Shown one piece after another: positions 14,691 through 25,176 of a DNA stretch of 50,055 nucleotides. Under the pieces are notes generated by a model that worked only from the letters and a program-made list of their open reading frames with translations, was not told the DNA's origin and did not search any database. The stretch comes from JBBRVP01 sp038246785 (GTDB lineage Bacteria; Actinomycetota; Actinomycetes; Jiangellales; Jiangellaceae), in contig JBBRVP010000020.1 in assembly GCA_038246785.1 (NCBI GenBank), forward strand, positions 1 to 50,055. The letters run 5' to 3'. The translations under genes were made by a program, and so were the position numbers. Position 1 is the first letter of the stretch, and each line of letters opens with the position of its first letter.

Positions 14691-15866
14691 GTGATCGAGC
14701 TGGAGTCGGTCTCCAAGCGCTATCCCGACGGCACACTCGCCGTCGAGGACATCTCCCTGGTGGCACCGTCGGGGCGCACCACGGTCCTCGTCGGCCCGTC
14801 CGGGTGCGGCAAGACGACGACGCTGCGGATGGTCAACCGGATGCTCGAGCCGACCGGTGGGCGGATCCTGCTCGACGGCACCGACACCGCCGCCGTCGAT
14901 GCCGCGACCCTGCGTCGCGGGATCGGGTACGTGATCCAGCACGCCGGCCTCTTCCCGCACCGCACCGTGCTCGACAACGTCACCACGGTGCCCGAGCTGC
15001 TCGGCTGGGACCGCAAGCGGGCGAAGGCCCGGGCGAGCGAGCTGCTCGAGCAGGTCGGACTCGAGCCCGCGCTGGCGCGACGCTATCCGGCTCAGCTGTC
15101 CGGCGGGCAGCGGCAGCGGGTCGGGGTGGCCCGGGCGCTGGCGGCCGACCCGCCGGTGATGCTCATGGACGAGCCGTTCAGCGCGGTCGACCCGGTCGTG
15201 CGAGAGCAGCTGCAGGAGGAGTTCCTGCGCCTGCAGGCCGAGCTGTCCAAGACGATCCTGTTCGTCACCCACGACATCGACGAGGCCGTCAAGCTCGGCG
15301 ACCAGGTCTGCGTGCTACGGGTCGGCGGCACGGTGGCCCAGGTCGCCGCGCCGGCCGAGCTGCTGGCAGATCCCGTCGACGACTTCGTCGCCGACTTCGT
15401 CGGTCGGGACCGCGGCTACCGCGCGCTGTCCTTCGTCGCCGCCGGACGCATCAGCCTCGACGACGAGCCCACGGTGCGCGTCGGTGCACCCGCCGCGGAG
15501 GCCGCGGCCGCGGCGACCGACGGCTGGGTGCTCGCCCTCGACGAGGCCGGGCGGCCGCAGGGCTGGGCCCAGGTCTCCGCCATCGAGCGCACGGTGACGG
15601 CCGACCGGCTGCACCGCGGCGGCACGGTGTCCCGCGTCGACGGATCGCTGCGCGCCCTGCTCGACGCGGCGCTGTCCTCACCGACCGGCCGCGGCGTCAT
15701 CGCCGACGCCGAGGGGCGCTTCCTCGGCACCGTGAAGGCCGACGACGTCCTGGAACACGTCGGCAGCGTCCGTGGCGAGACCGTCGCCGAGGGCATGGAC
15801 CAGGGCGCCGGCGCCGGCGAGGACGCCAGCGCACCGACCCATCGGCTGGAGGCCCGGCGGTCGTGA
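14691..15866 (+). CDS. osmoprotectant/quaternary-amine ABC transporter ATP-binding protein (OpuCA-type)
   Basis: This 391-aa ATPase drives uptake of glycine betaine, choline or similar solutes. Walker A GPSGCGKTTT, the Q-loop YVIQHAGLFPHRTVLDNV, the signature LSGGQRQRVGVARAL, Walker B VMLMDEPFSAVD and the HDIDEAVKLGD switch are all present. The C-terminal third ends with a CBS-like half (RGVIADAEGRFLGTVKADDVLEHV) that in this family senses ionic strength. I chose GTG 14691 because the mature ABC domain begins there (VIELESVSKRYPDGTL) after a GGAAG site; upstream sequence is not coding. The stop overlaps the next permease gene (GTGA). Confidence 0.9.
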   Translation: MIELESVSKRYPDGTLAVEDISLVAPSGRTTVLVGPSGCGKTTTLRMVNRMLEPTGGRILLDGTDTAAVDAATLRRGIGYVIQHAGLFPHRTVLDNVTTVPELLGWDRKRAKARASELLEQVGLEPALARRYPAQLSGGQRQRVGVARALAADPPVMLMDEPFSAVDPVVREQLQEEFLRLQAELSKTILFVTHDIDEAVKLGDQVCVLRVGGTVAQVAAPAELLADPVDDFVADFVGRDRGYRALSFVAAGRISLDDEPTVRVGAPAAEAAAAATDGWVLALDEAGRPQGWAQVSAIERTVTADRLHRGGTVSRVDGSLRALLDAALSSPTGRGVIADAEGRFLGTVKADDVLEHVGSVRGETVAEGMDQGAGAGEDASAPTHRLEARRS

Positions 15867-16513
15867 ACCTCGACTACCTGCGCAGCAACGCCGGCGACAT
15901 CGCCAGCCTGTTCGGCTGGCACGCCCTGCTCTCGGTCGTGCCGCTGGTGCTGGGTCTGTTGCTCGCGCTCCCGCTGGGCTGGCTGGCCCGCGCGCGGCCG
16001 CGGCTGTACCCCGTGATGATCGGCGCGACCGGACTGCTCTACACGATCCCCTCGTTGGCCCTGTTCGTCGCGCTTCCGATCGTGCTGGGCACGCGGATCC
16101 TCGACCCGCTCAACGTCGTCGTCGCGCTCACCATCTACACCGTCGCCCTGCTGGTCCGCACTGTCGCCGACGGCCTCGCTGCCGTGCCAGAGGACGTACG
16201 ACTGTCGGCCACCGCCATGGGCTTCCGGCCGGCGAGGCTCTTCTGGAGGGTGGAGCTGCCCGTCGCCGTACCCGTCATCGCCTCCGGCCTGCGGGTCGCC
16301 TCGGTGTCCAACGTCAGCCTCGTCTCGGTGGCGGCGCTCATCGGCATCCCGCAGCTCGGGCAGCTGTTCACCGACGGGTTCAACCGCGCGTTCTACACCC
16401 CCCTGGTCGTCGGGATCGTGCTGTGCGTCGTGCTCGCGCTCACCCTCGACGGGCTCATCCTGCTGGGCCGTCGGCTGCTCACGCCGTGGGACCGGTCGGT
16501 GCAGGCAGCATGA
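15863..16513 (+). CDS. osmoprotectant ABC transporter permease 1 (OpuCB-type)
   Basis: The 216-aa membrane protein has five to six hydrophobic segments and the permease EAA loop (VPEDVRLSATAMGFRPARLFWRVELPVAVPVIASGLRV). This is the hallmark of ProW/OpuCB-like subunits that contact the ATPase. LYTIPSLALFVALP is a family-typical early motif. The GTG start overlaps the ATPase stop and its own stop overlaps the next gene's ATG, so all three are translationally coupled. Paired permeases of this size are normal for OpuC systems. Confidence 0.9.
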   Translation: MNLDYLRSNAGDIASLFGWHALLSVVPLVLGLLLALPLGWLARARPRLYPVMIGATGLLYTIPSLALFVALPIVLGTRILDPLNVVVALTIYTVALLVRTVADGLAAVPEDVRLSATAMGFRPARLFWRVELPVAVPVIASGLRVASVSNVSLVSVAALIGIPQLGQLFTDGFNRAFYTPLVVGIVLCVVLALTLDGLILLGRRLLTPWDRSVQAA

Positions 16514-17238
16514 TCGGCAACCTGTTCTCGTGGTTGTTCGACCCGGCCAACTGGCAGGGCGACTTCGGCGTCCCGCACCGCCTCCTCGAGCACCTCGTCT
16601 ACTGCGGCATCGCGCTGGGTGCCGCGCTCCTCATCGGGGTCCCGCTCGGTCTGGTCATCGGGCACACCGGCCGCGGCACCTTCGTGGTCACCGGTGCGGT
16701 CAACGCACTACGGGCGCTGCCTACGCTGGGGCTGCTGCTGCTCGTCATCCTGCTGCTCGGATCCCGCATCCCCGGTGCGGTCGGCTTCGCGTTGCCGGCG
16801 ATCGTCGTGCTGGTCGTGCTGGCGGTGCCGCCGATCCTGGCCGGCACCTACTCCGGGGTCACCGGTGTCGATCCCGACGCGCGCGACGCGGCGTACGGCA
16901 TCGGCATGATCGGACGCGAGGTGCTGTGGCACGTCGAGGTGCCGGGCGCGATGCCCCTGGTGATGTCGGGCGTGCGCTCGGCGACGCTGCAGGTCATCTC
17001 GACGGCGACCATCGCGGCCTTCGCGGGACTCGGCGGCCTCGGCCGCTTCCTCATCGACGGGCTCGCCGTCCGCGACTACCCGCAGGTGCTCGCCGGGGCG
17101 GTGCTCGTCGCGGCGCTCGCCATCGCCGCCGAGGTCTCCCTCGCCGGACTGCAGGCCGTCGTCGTCCCGCGCGGCATCTCGGGACGTTATCCGCGAGCCG
17201 AGGCGTTGGAGGCTCCGGAAGCGGGGCGCGGCATATGA
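16510..17238 (+). CDS. osmoprotectant ABC transporter permease 2 (OpuCD-type)
   Basis: The 242-aa second channel subunit is paralogous to the preceding permease. It has LRALPTLGLLLLVILLLGSR, the EAA loop (VDPDARDAAYGIGMIGREVLWHVEVPGAMPLVMSGVRSA) and TLQVISTATIAAFAGLGGLGRFL, all typical of OpuCD/ProW proteins. The N-terminus begins MIGNLFSWLFDPANWQG. It overlaps the upstream gene by ATGA and ends 43 bp before the binding-protein gene, completing the ATPase-permease-permease-receptor order of the operon. Confidence 0.9.
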   Translation: MIGNLFSWLFDPANWQGDFGVPHRLLEHLVYCGIALGAALLIGVPLGLVIGHTGRGTFVVTGAVNALRALPTLGLLLLVILLLGSRIPGAVGFALPAIVVLVVLAVPPILAGTYSGVTGVDPDARDAAYGIGMIGREVLWHVEVPGAMPLVMSGVRSATLQVISTATIAAFAGLGGLGRFLIDGLAVRDYPQVLAGAVLVAALAIAAEVSLAGLQAVVVPRGISGRYPRAEALEAPEAGRGI

Positions 17239-17281
17239 CGCGGCACGGCACGCTGTCCCCACCCGACCGCGAGAGGACCCC

Positions 17282-18199
17282 ATGAAGCGCATCGCACTGC
17301 TGTCCCTGCTGGCCGCGGCCGCCCTGCTCTCGGCGTGCTCGAGCAGCGACCCGCTGTCGACGGCCAGCGAGACGGCTGCCTCCGGCGGGACCGACGGCAG
17401 CGTCGTCGTCGGCTCGGCCAACTTCCCCGAGAACGAGCTGCTCGCCGACATCTACGCGGGGGCGCTGAAGGGCGCCGGCGTCGACGTGTCCAGCAAGCTC
17501 AACATCGGCAGCCGTGAGGCCTACATCGCGGGCCTCAAGGACGGCTCCATCGACCTCATCCCGGAGTACACCGGCGGCCTGCTGCAGTACTTCTCGGAAG
17601 GGTCGACCGCCAAGGCGCCCGACCAGGTCTACGACGCGGCCAAGGCCGCGCTGCCGGCTGGCCTGACTCTGCTCGACAAGGCGGCTGCCGAGGACAAGGA
17701 CTCGCTCGTCGTCACCAAGGAGACTGCCGACAAGTACAACCTGTCGAAGATCTCCGACCTGTCTGCGGTGGCCGACAAGCTGGTCATCGGTGGACCTCCG
17801 GAGTGGCGCACCCGACCCGACACCGGCATCCCGGCGCTGAAGAAGACCTACGGGCTGACGTTCCAGAAGTTCCAGCCACTCGACGTCGCCGGTCCGCGGT
17901 CGGTGCAGGCGCTGAAGAACGGCCAGGTCGACGTGGTCAACCTGTTCACCACCGACCCCAACATCGTCGCCAACGACTTCGTCGTGCTCGAAGACGACAA
18001 GAACATGTTCGCCGCGCAGAACGTCGTGCCGCTCATCCGCACCGATGCCGCCAAGGGCGACGTGGCCGACACACTCAACGCGGTCTCGGCCAAGCTCGAC
18101 ACGGACACGCTCGCCGGCCTGGTCAAGCAGGTCGTCGCCGACAAGAAGAACGCCGCCGACGTCGCCCAGCAGTGGCTGTCCGACAACGGGTTGTCCTGA
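17282..18199 (+). CDS. osmoprotectant ABC transporter substrate-binding lipoprotein (OpuCC/ProX-type)
   Basis: The 305-aa receptor has a lipoprotein signal ending in LLSAC (Cys19), a Ser/Thr/Gly linker and the OpuAC/ProX fold beginning VVVGSANFPENELLADIYAG. IDLIPEYTGGLLQYF and QVDVVNLFTTDPNIVANDFV are conserved segments around the ligand pocket. In this family aromatic residues box a quaternary ammonium group, but I cannot assign the ligand. A GAGAGGA site precedes ATG 17282. It is the last gene of the four-gene operon. Confidence 0.9.
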   Translation: MKRIALLSLLAAAALLSACSSSDPLSTASETAASGGTDGSVVVGSANFPENELLADIYAGALKGAGVDVSSKLNIGSREAYIAGLKDGSIDLIPEYTGGLLQYFSEGSTAKAPDQVYDAAKAALPAGLTLLDKAAAEDKDSLVVTKETADKYNLSKISDLSAVADKLVIGGPPEWRTRPDTGIPALKKTYGLTFQKFQPLDVAGPRSVQALKNGQVDVVNLFTTDPNIVANDFVVLEDDKNMFAAQNVVPLIRTDAAKGDVADTLNAVSAKLDTDTLAGLVKQVVADKKNAADVAQQWLSDNGLS

Positions 18200-18255
18200 C
18201 GCGGTACGTGGTAGGCGGGGCGGCGGGGCGGCGGAGGCGTGGCACCCTTGGGGAC

Positions 18256-19455
18256 GTGACCCCCGCAACCTTCGACCCGCACGACCCGTTGGGCATCGAC
18301 GACCTGCTCAGCCCTGACGAGCTCGCGGTCCGCGACCTGGTGCGCACCTACGCCGCCAAAGAGGTCGCCCCGCACGTCGCCGAGTGGTTCGAGGCGGGTC
18401 ACGTCCCCGACGTGCGCGCCGTCGTACGCGGCTTCGGTGAGCTCGGCGTCCTCGGGATGCACCTGCGCGGCTACGGCTGCGCGGGCATGAGCGCCGTCGA
18501 CTACGGCCTGGCCTGCGTCGAGATCGAGGCGGTCGACTCCGGCGTCCGGTCGATGGTGTCGGTGCAGGGATCGCTGTCCATGTACGCGATCTGGCGGTAC
18601 GGCAGCGAGGAGCAGAAGCAGCAGTGGCTGCCCCGGATGGCCACCGGCGAGGCCATCGGCTGCTTCGGCCTCACCGAGGCCGACCATGGCTCGGACCCCG
18701 CCGCCATGACCACCCGGGCACGGCGTGACCCTGGCGGCGACTGGGTGCTCGACGGTGCCAAGATGTGGATCACCAACGGGTCGGTCGCCGACGTCGCCAT
18801 CGTCTGGGCACAAACGGACGAGCAGGCGGGCGGCAGCAGTGGCATTCGCGGCTTCGTCGTGCCCACTGACGTCCCCGGCTTCTCGGCTCCGGAGATGCAC
18901 CACAAGGCGTCCATGCGGGCATCGGTGACGAGCGAGCTGGTCCTCGACGGCGTACGGCTGCCGGCTGACGCGGTGCTGCCGGAGGTCCGCGGGCTCAAGG
19001 GCCCGCTCGGCTGCCTGTCCGAGGCGCGGTACGGGATCGTGTGGGGCGCGCTCGGCGCCGGGCGCAGCGCGTTCGCGTGCGCGCTCGACTACGCGGGCAC
19101 CCGGGAGCAGTTCGGGAAGCCGATCGCGGCCTACCAGCTCACCCAGGCCAAGCTCGCGCAGATGTCGCTGGAGCTGCAGAAGGGGATGCTGCTCGCGCTG
19201 CACCTGGGCCGGCGCAAGGATGCCGGGACCCTGCGGCCCGAGCAGGTGTCCTACGGCAAGCTCAACAACGTCCGCACCGCCCTTGACGCCTGCCGCACGG
19301 CGCGCACGATCCTGGGCGCCAACGGGATCAGCCACGAGTACCCCCTCATGCGCCACGCCGCAAACCTCGAGTCGGTGCTCACCTACGAGGGCACCGAGGA
19401 GATGCACACCCTCGTGGTGGGCCAGGCGCTCACCGGCGTACCCGCCTTCCGGTGA
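18256..19455 (+). CDS. acyl-CoA dehydrogenase, glutaryl-CoA dehydrogenase type
   Basis: The 399-aa flavoenzyme fits glutaryl-CoA dehydrogenase, which oxidises and decarboxylates glutaryl-CoA to crotonyl-CoA in lysine/tryptophan breakdown. Evidence: the GCDH-like stretch CLSEARYGIVWGALGAGRSA, the FAD motif CFGLTEADHGSDPAAMTT, KMWITNGSVADVAIVWAQT, TREQFGKPIAAYQLTQAKLA, and the catalytic Glu in VLTYEGTEEMHTLVVGQ. The start is GTG 18256; length is normal. Its stop overlaps the start of the GH3 gene (GTGA). Acyl specificity is inferred from sequence resemblance only. Confidence 0.82.
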   Translation: MTPATFDPHDPLGIDDLLSPDELAVRDLVRTYAAKEVAPHVAEWFEAGHVPDVRAVVRGFGELGVLGMHLRGYGCAGMSAVDYGLACVEIEAVDSGVRSMVSVQGSLSMYAIWRYGSEEQKQQWLPRMATGEAIGCFGLTEADHGSDPAAMTTRARRDPGGDWVLDGAKMWITNGSVADVAIVWAQTDEQAGGSSGIRGFVVPTDVPGFSAPEMHHKASMRASVTSELVLDGVRLPADAVLPEVRGLKGPLGCLSEARYGIVWGALGAGRSAFACALDYAGTREQFGKPIAAYQLTQAKLAQMSLELQKGMLLALHLGRRKDAGTLRPEQVSYGKLNNVRTALDACRTARTILGANGISHEYPLMRHAANLESVLTYEGTEEMHTLVVGQALTGVPAFR

Positions 19456-20830
19456 GTCGCGGGTCCGCCGCCGGTGCCGCCGCGGCGGCTGCAGCCGTGC
19501 TGCTGATGACGGCGTGCTCCGGCAGCCCGTCGGGTGTCGCGGCGGCGTCGCCGACCGTCGCGCCGTCGAGCACAGTGACGGCGAGCACAGTGACGGCGAG
19601 CCCAGTGACGGCGAGCCCAGTGACGGCGAGCACAGTGACGTCGAGCACAGTGACGGTGAGCAGTCCGCCGGCGTCCGCGGCGACCTCGGCGGCCGCGGGC
19701 ACGACGTCGACGACGCCGAGTCGCACCGCCACCTCCTCGCCGACCCGCCCGGACACTGCCTCGGCGTCGCCCCCTGAGTCCGCCTCCTGCGTCGATCGCG
19801 CGCTGGCGCGGATGAGCACCGGGCAGCGGGTCGGTCAGGTGTTCATGGTCGGCGTCCCTGCTAGCGGCGTCGACGCCGCCACCGGGCGGCTGCTGGCGCG
19901 CCATGAGCCCGGCTCGGTCATCCTCATGGGCAGCGGCGCCGCAGCCGGCGTCGGCGAGGTCGCTGCCACGACTGCGGCCCTGCGGCGTACGGCCGGCGCC
20001 CCGGGGGGTGCCCGGCTCGCCGTCGCGGTCGACCAGGAGGGGGGTCTGGTGCAGCGGTTGAAGGGCCGCGGCTTCTCGGACATGCCGAGCGCGGCCACCC
20101 AGGCTGGTTGGAGCGACGCTCGGCTGCGCGCCGCCGCGAGGCAGTGGGGGCGCGAGCTGGCGCAGGCCGGCGTGACGGTGGACCTCGCGCCGGTCGCCGA
20201 TGTCGTGCCGTCCGCGGTCGGCTCGGCCAACCGTCCGATCGGCGCCCTGCGGCGGGGCTACGGCAGCGATCCGACGGTCGTGTGGCGAAGGTCGCGGCGT
20301 TCGTCGAGGGCATGGCCGACGCCGGCGTGCAGACCACGCTCAAGCATTTCCCCGGCCTGGGCCGGGTCACCGGCAACACCGACGTCACCGCGGACGTCGT
20401 CGACCGGCGGACGCGCCGGGCTGATCCGCTGCTGGCGCCGTTCGCGGCGGGCGTGCGGGCCGGTGCCGATTGGCTGATGGTCGCCACCGTCACGTACCCG
20501 CGCATCGACCCCGATCGGCTCGCCACCTTCTCCCCGACAGTGCTGCGCGGGATGGTCCGCGACGACCTCGGCTTCGGCGGGGTCGTGGTCTCCGATGACA
20601 TCGGCGCTGCGCGGGCCGTGCAGGCGTACGCGCCGGGGGAGCGCGCCGTGCGGTTCCTCCGCGCCGGCGGTGACGTCGTGCTCACCGTCGACCCGGGCGT
20701 CCTCGACCCGATGCTCGCCGCGACGCTGCATGAGGTGCGCCGCGACGAGGCGTTCGGACGGCGGGTCGACGATGCCGTACGGCGGGTGCTCTCCGCCAAG
20801 CAGGCCGCGGGGCTGCTGCGTTGCGGCTGA
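19452..20830 (+). pseudogene. GH3 family beta-N-acetylhexosaminidase-like lipoprotein, frameshifted
   Basis: The first frame (GTG 19452) encodes a lipoprotein signal (lipobox MTAC), a long Ser/Thr/Val-rich repeat linker, and the start of a GH3 catalytic barrel with RVGQVFMVGVPASGV, AVDQEGGLVQRLKGRGF and VTVDLAPVADVVPSAVGSAN. Homology then continues in another frame from about 20284 with AKVAAFVEGMADAG, TTLKHFPGLGRVTGNTDV and the nucleophile region GGVVVSDDIGAARAV to 20830. One base is missing around 20280-20284 (after the codons for DPTV). No slippery heptamer is visible, so this is a mutation or a sequence error. NagZ-like enzymes remove GlcNAc from muropeptides. Intact length would be about 459 aa. 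Confidence 0.8.
19569..19658 (+). repeat. 15-bp minisatellite in the GH3 lipoprotein linker (six units)
   Basis: Six consecutive copies of AGCACAGTGACGGCG, varying at one or two positions, encode the repeating linker pentapeptide S-T/P-V-T-A. As 15 is a multiple of three, copy changes keep the frame. The encoded segment is an extended Ser/Thr-rich spacer between the lipid anchor and the catalytic domain. Confidence 0.9.
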
Positions 20831-20865
20831 GCCGCGGTGGGCGCTGATCAGCCGCCGCCATCTGT

Positions 20866-20926
20866 GTTGATCAAGGAGAAGACCACGTTCCGAGCGCCCC
20901 AAGAGGTGGTCGTCTCCTTGATCAAC
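20866..20926. repeat. 61-bp palindromic repeat, copy 2
   Basis: Left arm 20866-20886 is identical to that of copy 1 at 2230. The right arm 20906-20926 differs by one base (T to G), giving a single mismatch in the 21-bp stem. The 19-nt loop is unrelated in sequence to that of copy 1 but identical in length. It lies 36 bp after the GH3 gene stop and 61 bp before hutH, where a terminator or insulating hairpin would be sensible. Confidence 0.85.
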
Positions 20927-20986
20927 AAGGGGTGAGGGGGCTGAGCCGCGTACGGTGCTGGCCGACGGCGCACAAGGAGGGAGCGA

Positions 20987-22540
20987 ATGAGCGGCATGAC
21001 CCGCATCGTGGTGGTGGGCACCGGTCCGCTGGACCCCGCCGATGTCGTCGCGGTCGCCCGCGACGGTGCCGCCGTCGAACTGACGGCCGAGGCCCTCACC
21101 GAGATCACCAAGAGCCGAGAGGTCGTCGAGGGGTTGGCGGCCGCGGACCTGCCGTACTACGGCGTGTCCACCGGCTTCGGCGCGCTCGCCACGACGCACA
21201 TCCCACCGGCCAAGCGGGCGCAGCTGCAGCGCAGCCTCGTCCGCTCCCACGCGGCCGGCACCGGGCCGGAGGTGGAGCGCGAGGTGGTGCGGGCGCTGAT
21301 GCTGCTGCGGCTGTCCACCCTCGCCACCGGGCGCACCGGCGTACGCCGGGCGACCGCGCAGGCGTACGCCGCACTGCTCAGCGCCGGCATCAGCCCGGTC
21401 GTCCACGAGTACGGCAGCCTCGGCTGCTCCGGCGACCTCGCGCCGCTGGCGCACTGCGCGCTGGCGCTCATCGGCGAGGGCGAGGTGCTCGACGCGGCCG
21501 GCGTCCGGCGTCCGGCGTCCGAGGCGCTCACCGACGCCGGCCTGCGCCCGGTCGAGCTGGCCGAGAAGGAGGGTCTCGCGCTCATCAACGGCACCGACGG
21601 CATGCTCGGCATGCTCGTGCTGGCCCTGCACGACCTGCGGCTGCTGATGCGCACCGCCGACGTCGCCGCCGCGATGAGCGTGGAGGCGCTGCTGGGCACC
21701 GACCGGCCGTACGCCGAGGACCTCCAGGCGCTGCGTCCCCATCCCGGCGTGCAGGCCAGCGCGGCCAACCTGCGTCGCCTGCTCGCCGGCTCGGAGGTCG
21801 TCGCGAGCCACCGCGGGCCGCAGTGCACGCGCGTGCAGGACGCCTACTCGTTGCGCTGCGCGCCGCAGGTGCACGGCGCCGCTCGTGACACGGTCGACCA
21901 CGCCGCCACCGTCGCCGGGCGCGAGCTGGCCGCCGCCGTCGACAACCCGGTCGTCACCGTCGACGGCCGCGTGGAGTCCAACGGCTCGTTCCACGGGGCG
22001 CCGGTCGGCTACGTGCTCGACTTCCTCGCCATCGCCACCGCCGACGTGGCCGGCATGTCCGAGCGGCGCACCGACCGCTTTCTCGACGTGGCCCGCTCGC
22101 AGGGGCTGCCGCCGTTCCTGGCCGGCGATCCCGGCGTCGACAGCGGCTTGATGATCGCGCAGTACGCCCAGGCCGGCATCGTCACCGAGCTCAAGCGGCT
22201 CGCCGCCCCTGCGAGCGTCGACTCCATCCCGTCGAGCGCCATGCAGGAGGACCACGTCTCGATGGGCTGGAGCGCGGCGCGCAAGCTGCGCCGCGCGGTC
22301 GACGGGCTGGCGCGGGTGCTCGCCGTCGAGACGCTGACCGCGGCCCGCGCGCTCGACCTGCGCGCCCCGGTGGCGCCGGCGCCGGCCACCGCCGCCGTCC
22401 GCGACGCGCTGCGGGCCGCCGGGGTCGGCGGCCCCGGCCCCGACCGCCACCTGTCACCCGAGATCGAGACGGCCACCGGCCTGGTCCGCTCCGGCACGCT
22501 CGTCGCGTCGGCCGAGTCCGCGGCCGGCCCGCTGCTCTGA
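20987..22540 (+). CDS. hutH: histidine ammonia-lyase
   Basis: The 517-aa enzyme deaminates L-histidine to trans-urocanate, the first step of histidine use. The N-terminal YYGVSTGFGALATTHI, the cofactor-forming motif GSLGCSGDLAPLAH (residues 143-156), LINGTDGMLGMLV, DAYSLRCAPQVHGAARDT and SSAMQEDHVSMGW are all family hallmarks. The MIO group should form from Cys147-Ser148-Gly149, with Cys where most lyases have Ala. Length is normal. A strong AAGGAGG site precedes ATG 20987. hutU follows after 16 bp, so the two form an operon. Confidence 0.95.
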   Translation: MSGMTRIVVVGTGPLDPADVVAVARDGAAVELTAEALTEITKSREVVEGLAAADLPYYGVSTGFGALATTHIPPAKRAQLQRSLVRSHAAGTGPEVEREVVRALMLLRLSTLATGRTGVRRATAQAYAALLSAGISPVVHEYGSLGCSGDLAPLAHCALALIGEGEVLDAAGVRRPASEALTDAGLRPVELAEKEGLALINGTDGMLGMLVLALHDLRLLMRTADVAAAMSVEALLGTDRPYAEDLQALRPHPGVQASAANLRRLLAGSEVVASHRGPQCTRVQDAYSLRCAPQVHGAARDTVDHAATVAGRELAAAVDNPVVTVDGRVESNGSFHGAPVGYVLDFLAIATADVAGMSERRTDRFLDVARSQGLPPFLAGDPGVDSGLMIAQYAQAGIVTELKRLAAPASVDSIPSSAMQEDHVSMGWSAARKLRRAVDGLARVLAVETLTAARALDLRAPVAPAPATAAVRDALRAAGVGGPGPDRHLSPEIETATGLVRSGTLVASAESAAGPLL

Positions 22541-22556
22541 GGAAGGGAGAACCGCC

Positions 22557-24215
<1,659 letters not shown>

Positions 24216-24237
24216 CCAGGCTGGGTACGGTCCCCGG

Positions 24238-25176
24238 GTGCTCGAGGCGCTCCAGGTGAGCCACCGCTTCGGCCACCGGGTCGTGCTCGACGCCATCACG
24301 CTTCGGGTGCGCCCGGGCGTGCTCACGGGGCTGCTCGGCCCCAACGGGGCCGGCAAGACGACCCTGCTGCGCCTGTTGCTCGGCGTGATCGAGCCGGACG
24401 CCGGGCGTTTCATGCTCGACGGGGAGCCGGTGACCGCGCTCGCGCGGCAGCGGTGGGGCTACCTGCCACAGGAGCGCGGGCTGTACCCGGCCATGAAAGC
24501 CGGCGACCAGGTGGCCTACTTCGGCCGCCTGCATGGGCTGGACGCACCGGAGGCGACGCGCCGGGCGCGCGAGCTGCTCACCGAGGTGGGCCTGTCCGAT
24601 CGCTGGGAGGACCGTACCGACCGGCTCTCCGGAGGCCAGCAGCAGCGGCTGCAGCTGGCCAGCTCCCTCGTCCACGACCCCCACGTGATCGTGCTGGACG
24701 AGCCGTTCGCAGGGCTCGACCCGGTGGCTGTCGCGGACCTGTCGCGCACCTTGACCGAACGGGTTCGCGCCGGACGCACCGTCCTGCTCTCCAGCCACCA
24801 GCTCGACCTCGTGCAGGAGCTCTGCGAGGAGATCGTCATGATCGACCACGGCCGCACGGTCCTGTCCGGTGCCGTCGCCGACCTGCGCTCGTCCTCCGGC
24901 AGCCGGCAGCTGCGGCTCGTCCTGGTTCCACCGGATCAGTCATGGCTGTCCGGCGTCCCCGGTGCGCAGGTCGTCGAAGCGGCCGCGGACGAGCTCCGGA
25001 TCGCGCTGTCTCCGGGCACCGATCCGCTGTCCGTGCTCGACGCCGCGCGCGCCGCCGGGCGGGTCACCGATTTCGGTCTGGATCTCCCAACACTGTCGCA
25101 GCTGTTCCTCGACGCGGCTGGGCATGCCGTCGACGCGGGCGAGCGCGCCCTCGAGCCGGAGACGACCCGGCCGTGA
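24238..25176 (+). CDS. ABC exporter ATP-binding protein (NatA/ABC-2 type)
   Basis: The 312-aa ATPase has Walker A GPNGAGKTT, the Q-loop GYLPQERGLYPAMK, signature LSGGQQQRLQLASSL, Walker B VIVLDEPFAGLD and a switch His in LLSSHQLDLVQEL. The QERGLYP-M and the C-terminal DUF4162-like accessory domain place it with NatA-type sodium/peptide exporters. It starts at GTG 24238, 22 bp after hutU, and its stop overlaps the permease gene (GTGA). It could be cotranscribed with hutHU, although no functional link to histidine use is evident. Confidence 0.85.
   Translation: MLEALQVSHRFGHRVVLDAITLRVRPGVLTGLLGPNGAGKTTLLRLLLGVIEPDAGRFMLDGEPVTALARQRWGYLPQERGLYPAMKAGDQVAYFGRLHGLDAPEATRRARELLTEVGLSDRWEDRTDRLSGGQQQRLQLASSLVHDPHVIVLDEPFAGLDPVAVADLSRTLTERVRAGRTVLLSSHQLDLVQELCEEIVMIDHGRTVLSGAVADLRSSSGSRQLRLVLVPPDQSWLSGVPGAQVVEAAADELRIALSPGTDPLSVLDAARAAGRVTDFGLDLPTLSQLFLDAAGHAVDAGERALEPETTRP

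Noticed and set aside
19569..19658. CRISPR array
   Set aside because: The 15-bp units are directly adjacent with no unique spacers and read in frame through a lipoprotein linker, so this is a minisatellite. The same holds for 26444-26533.
20277..20290. Programmed -1 ribosomal frameshift in the GH3 gene
   Set aside because: There is no X-XXY-YYZ slippery heptamer at the shift point and no obvious downstream pseudoknot, so mutation or a sequence error is simpler.
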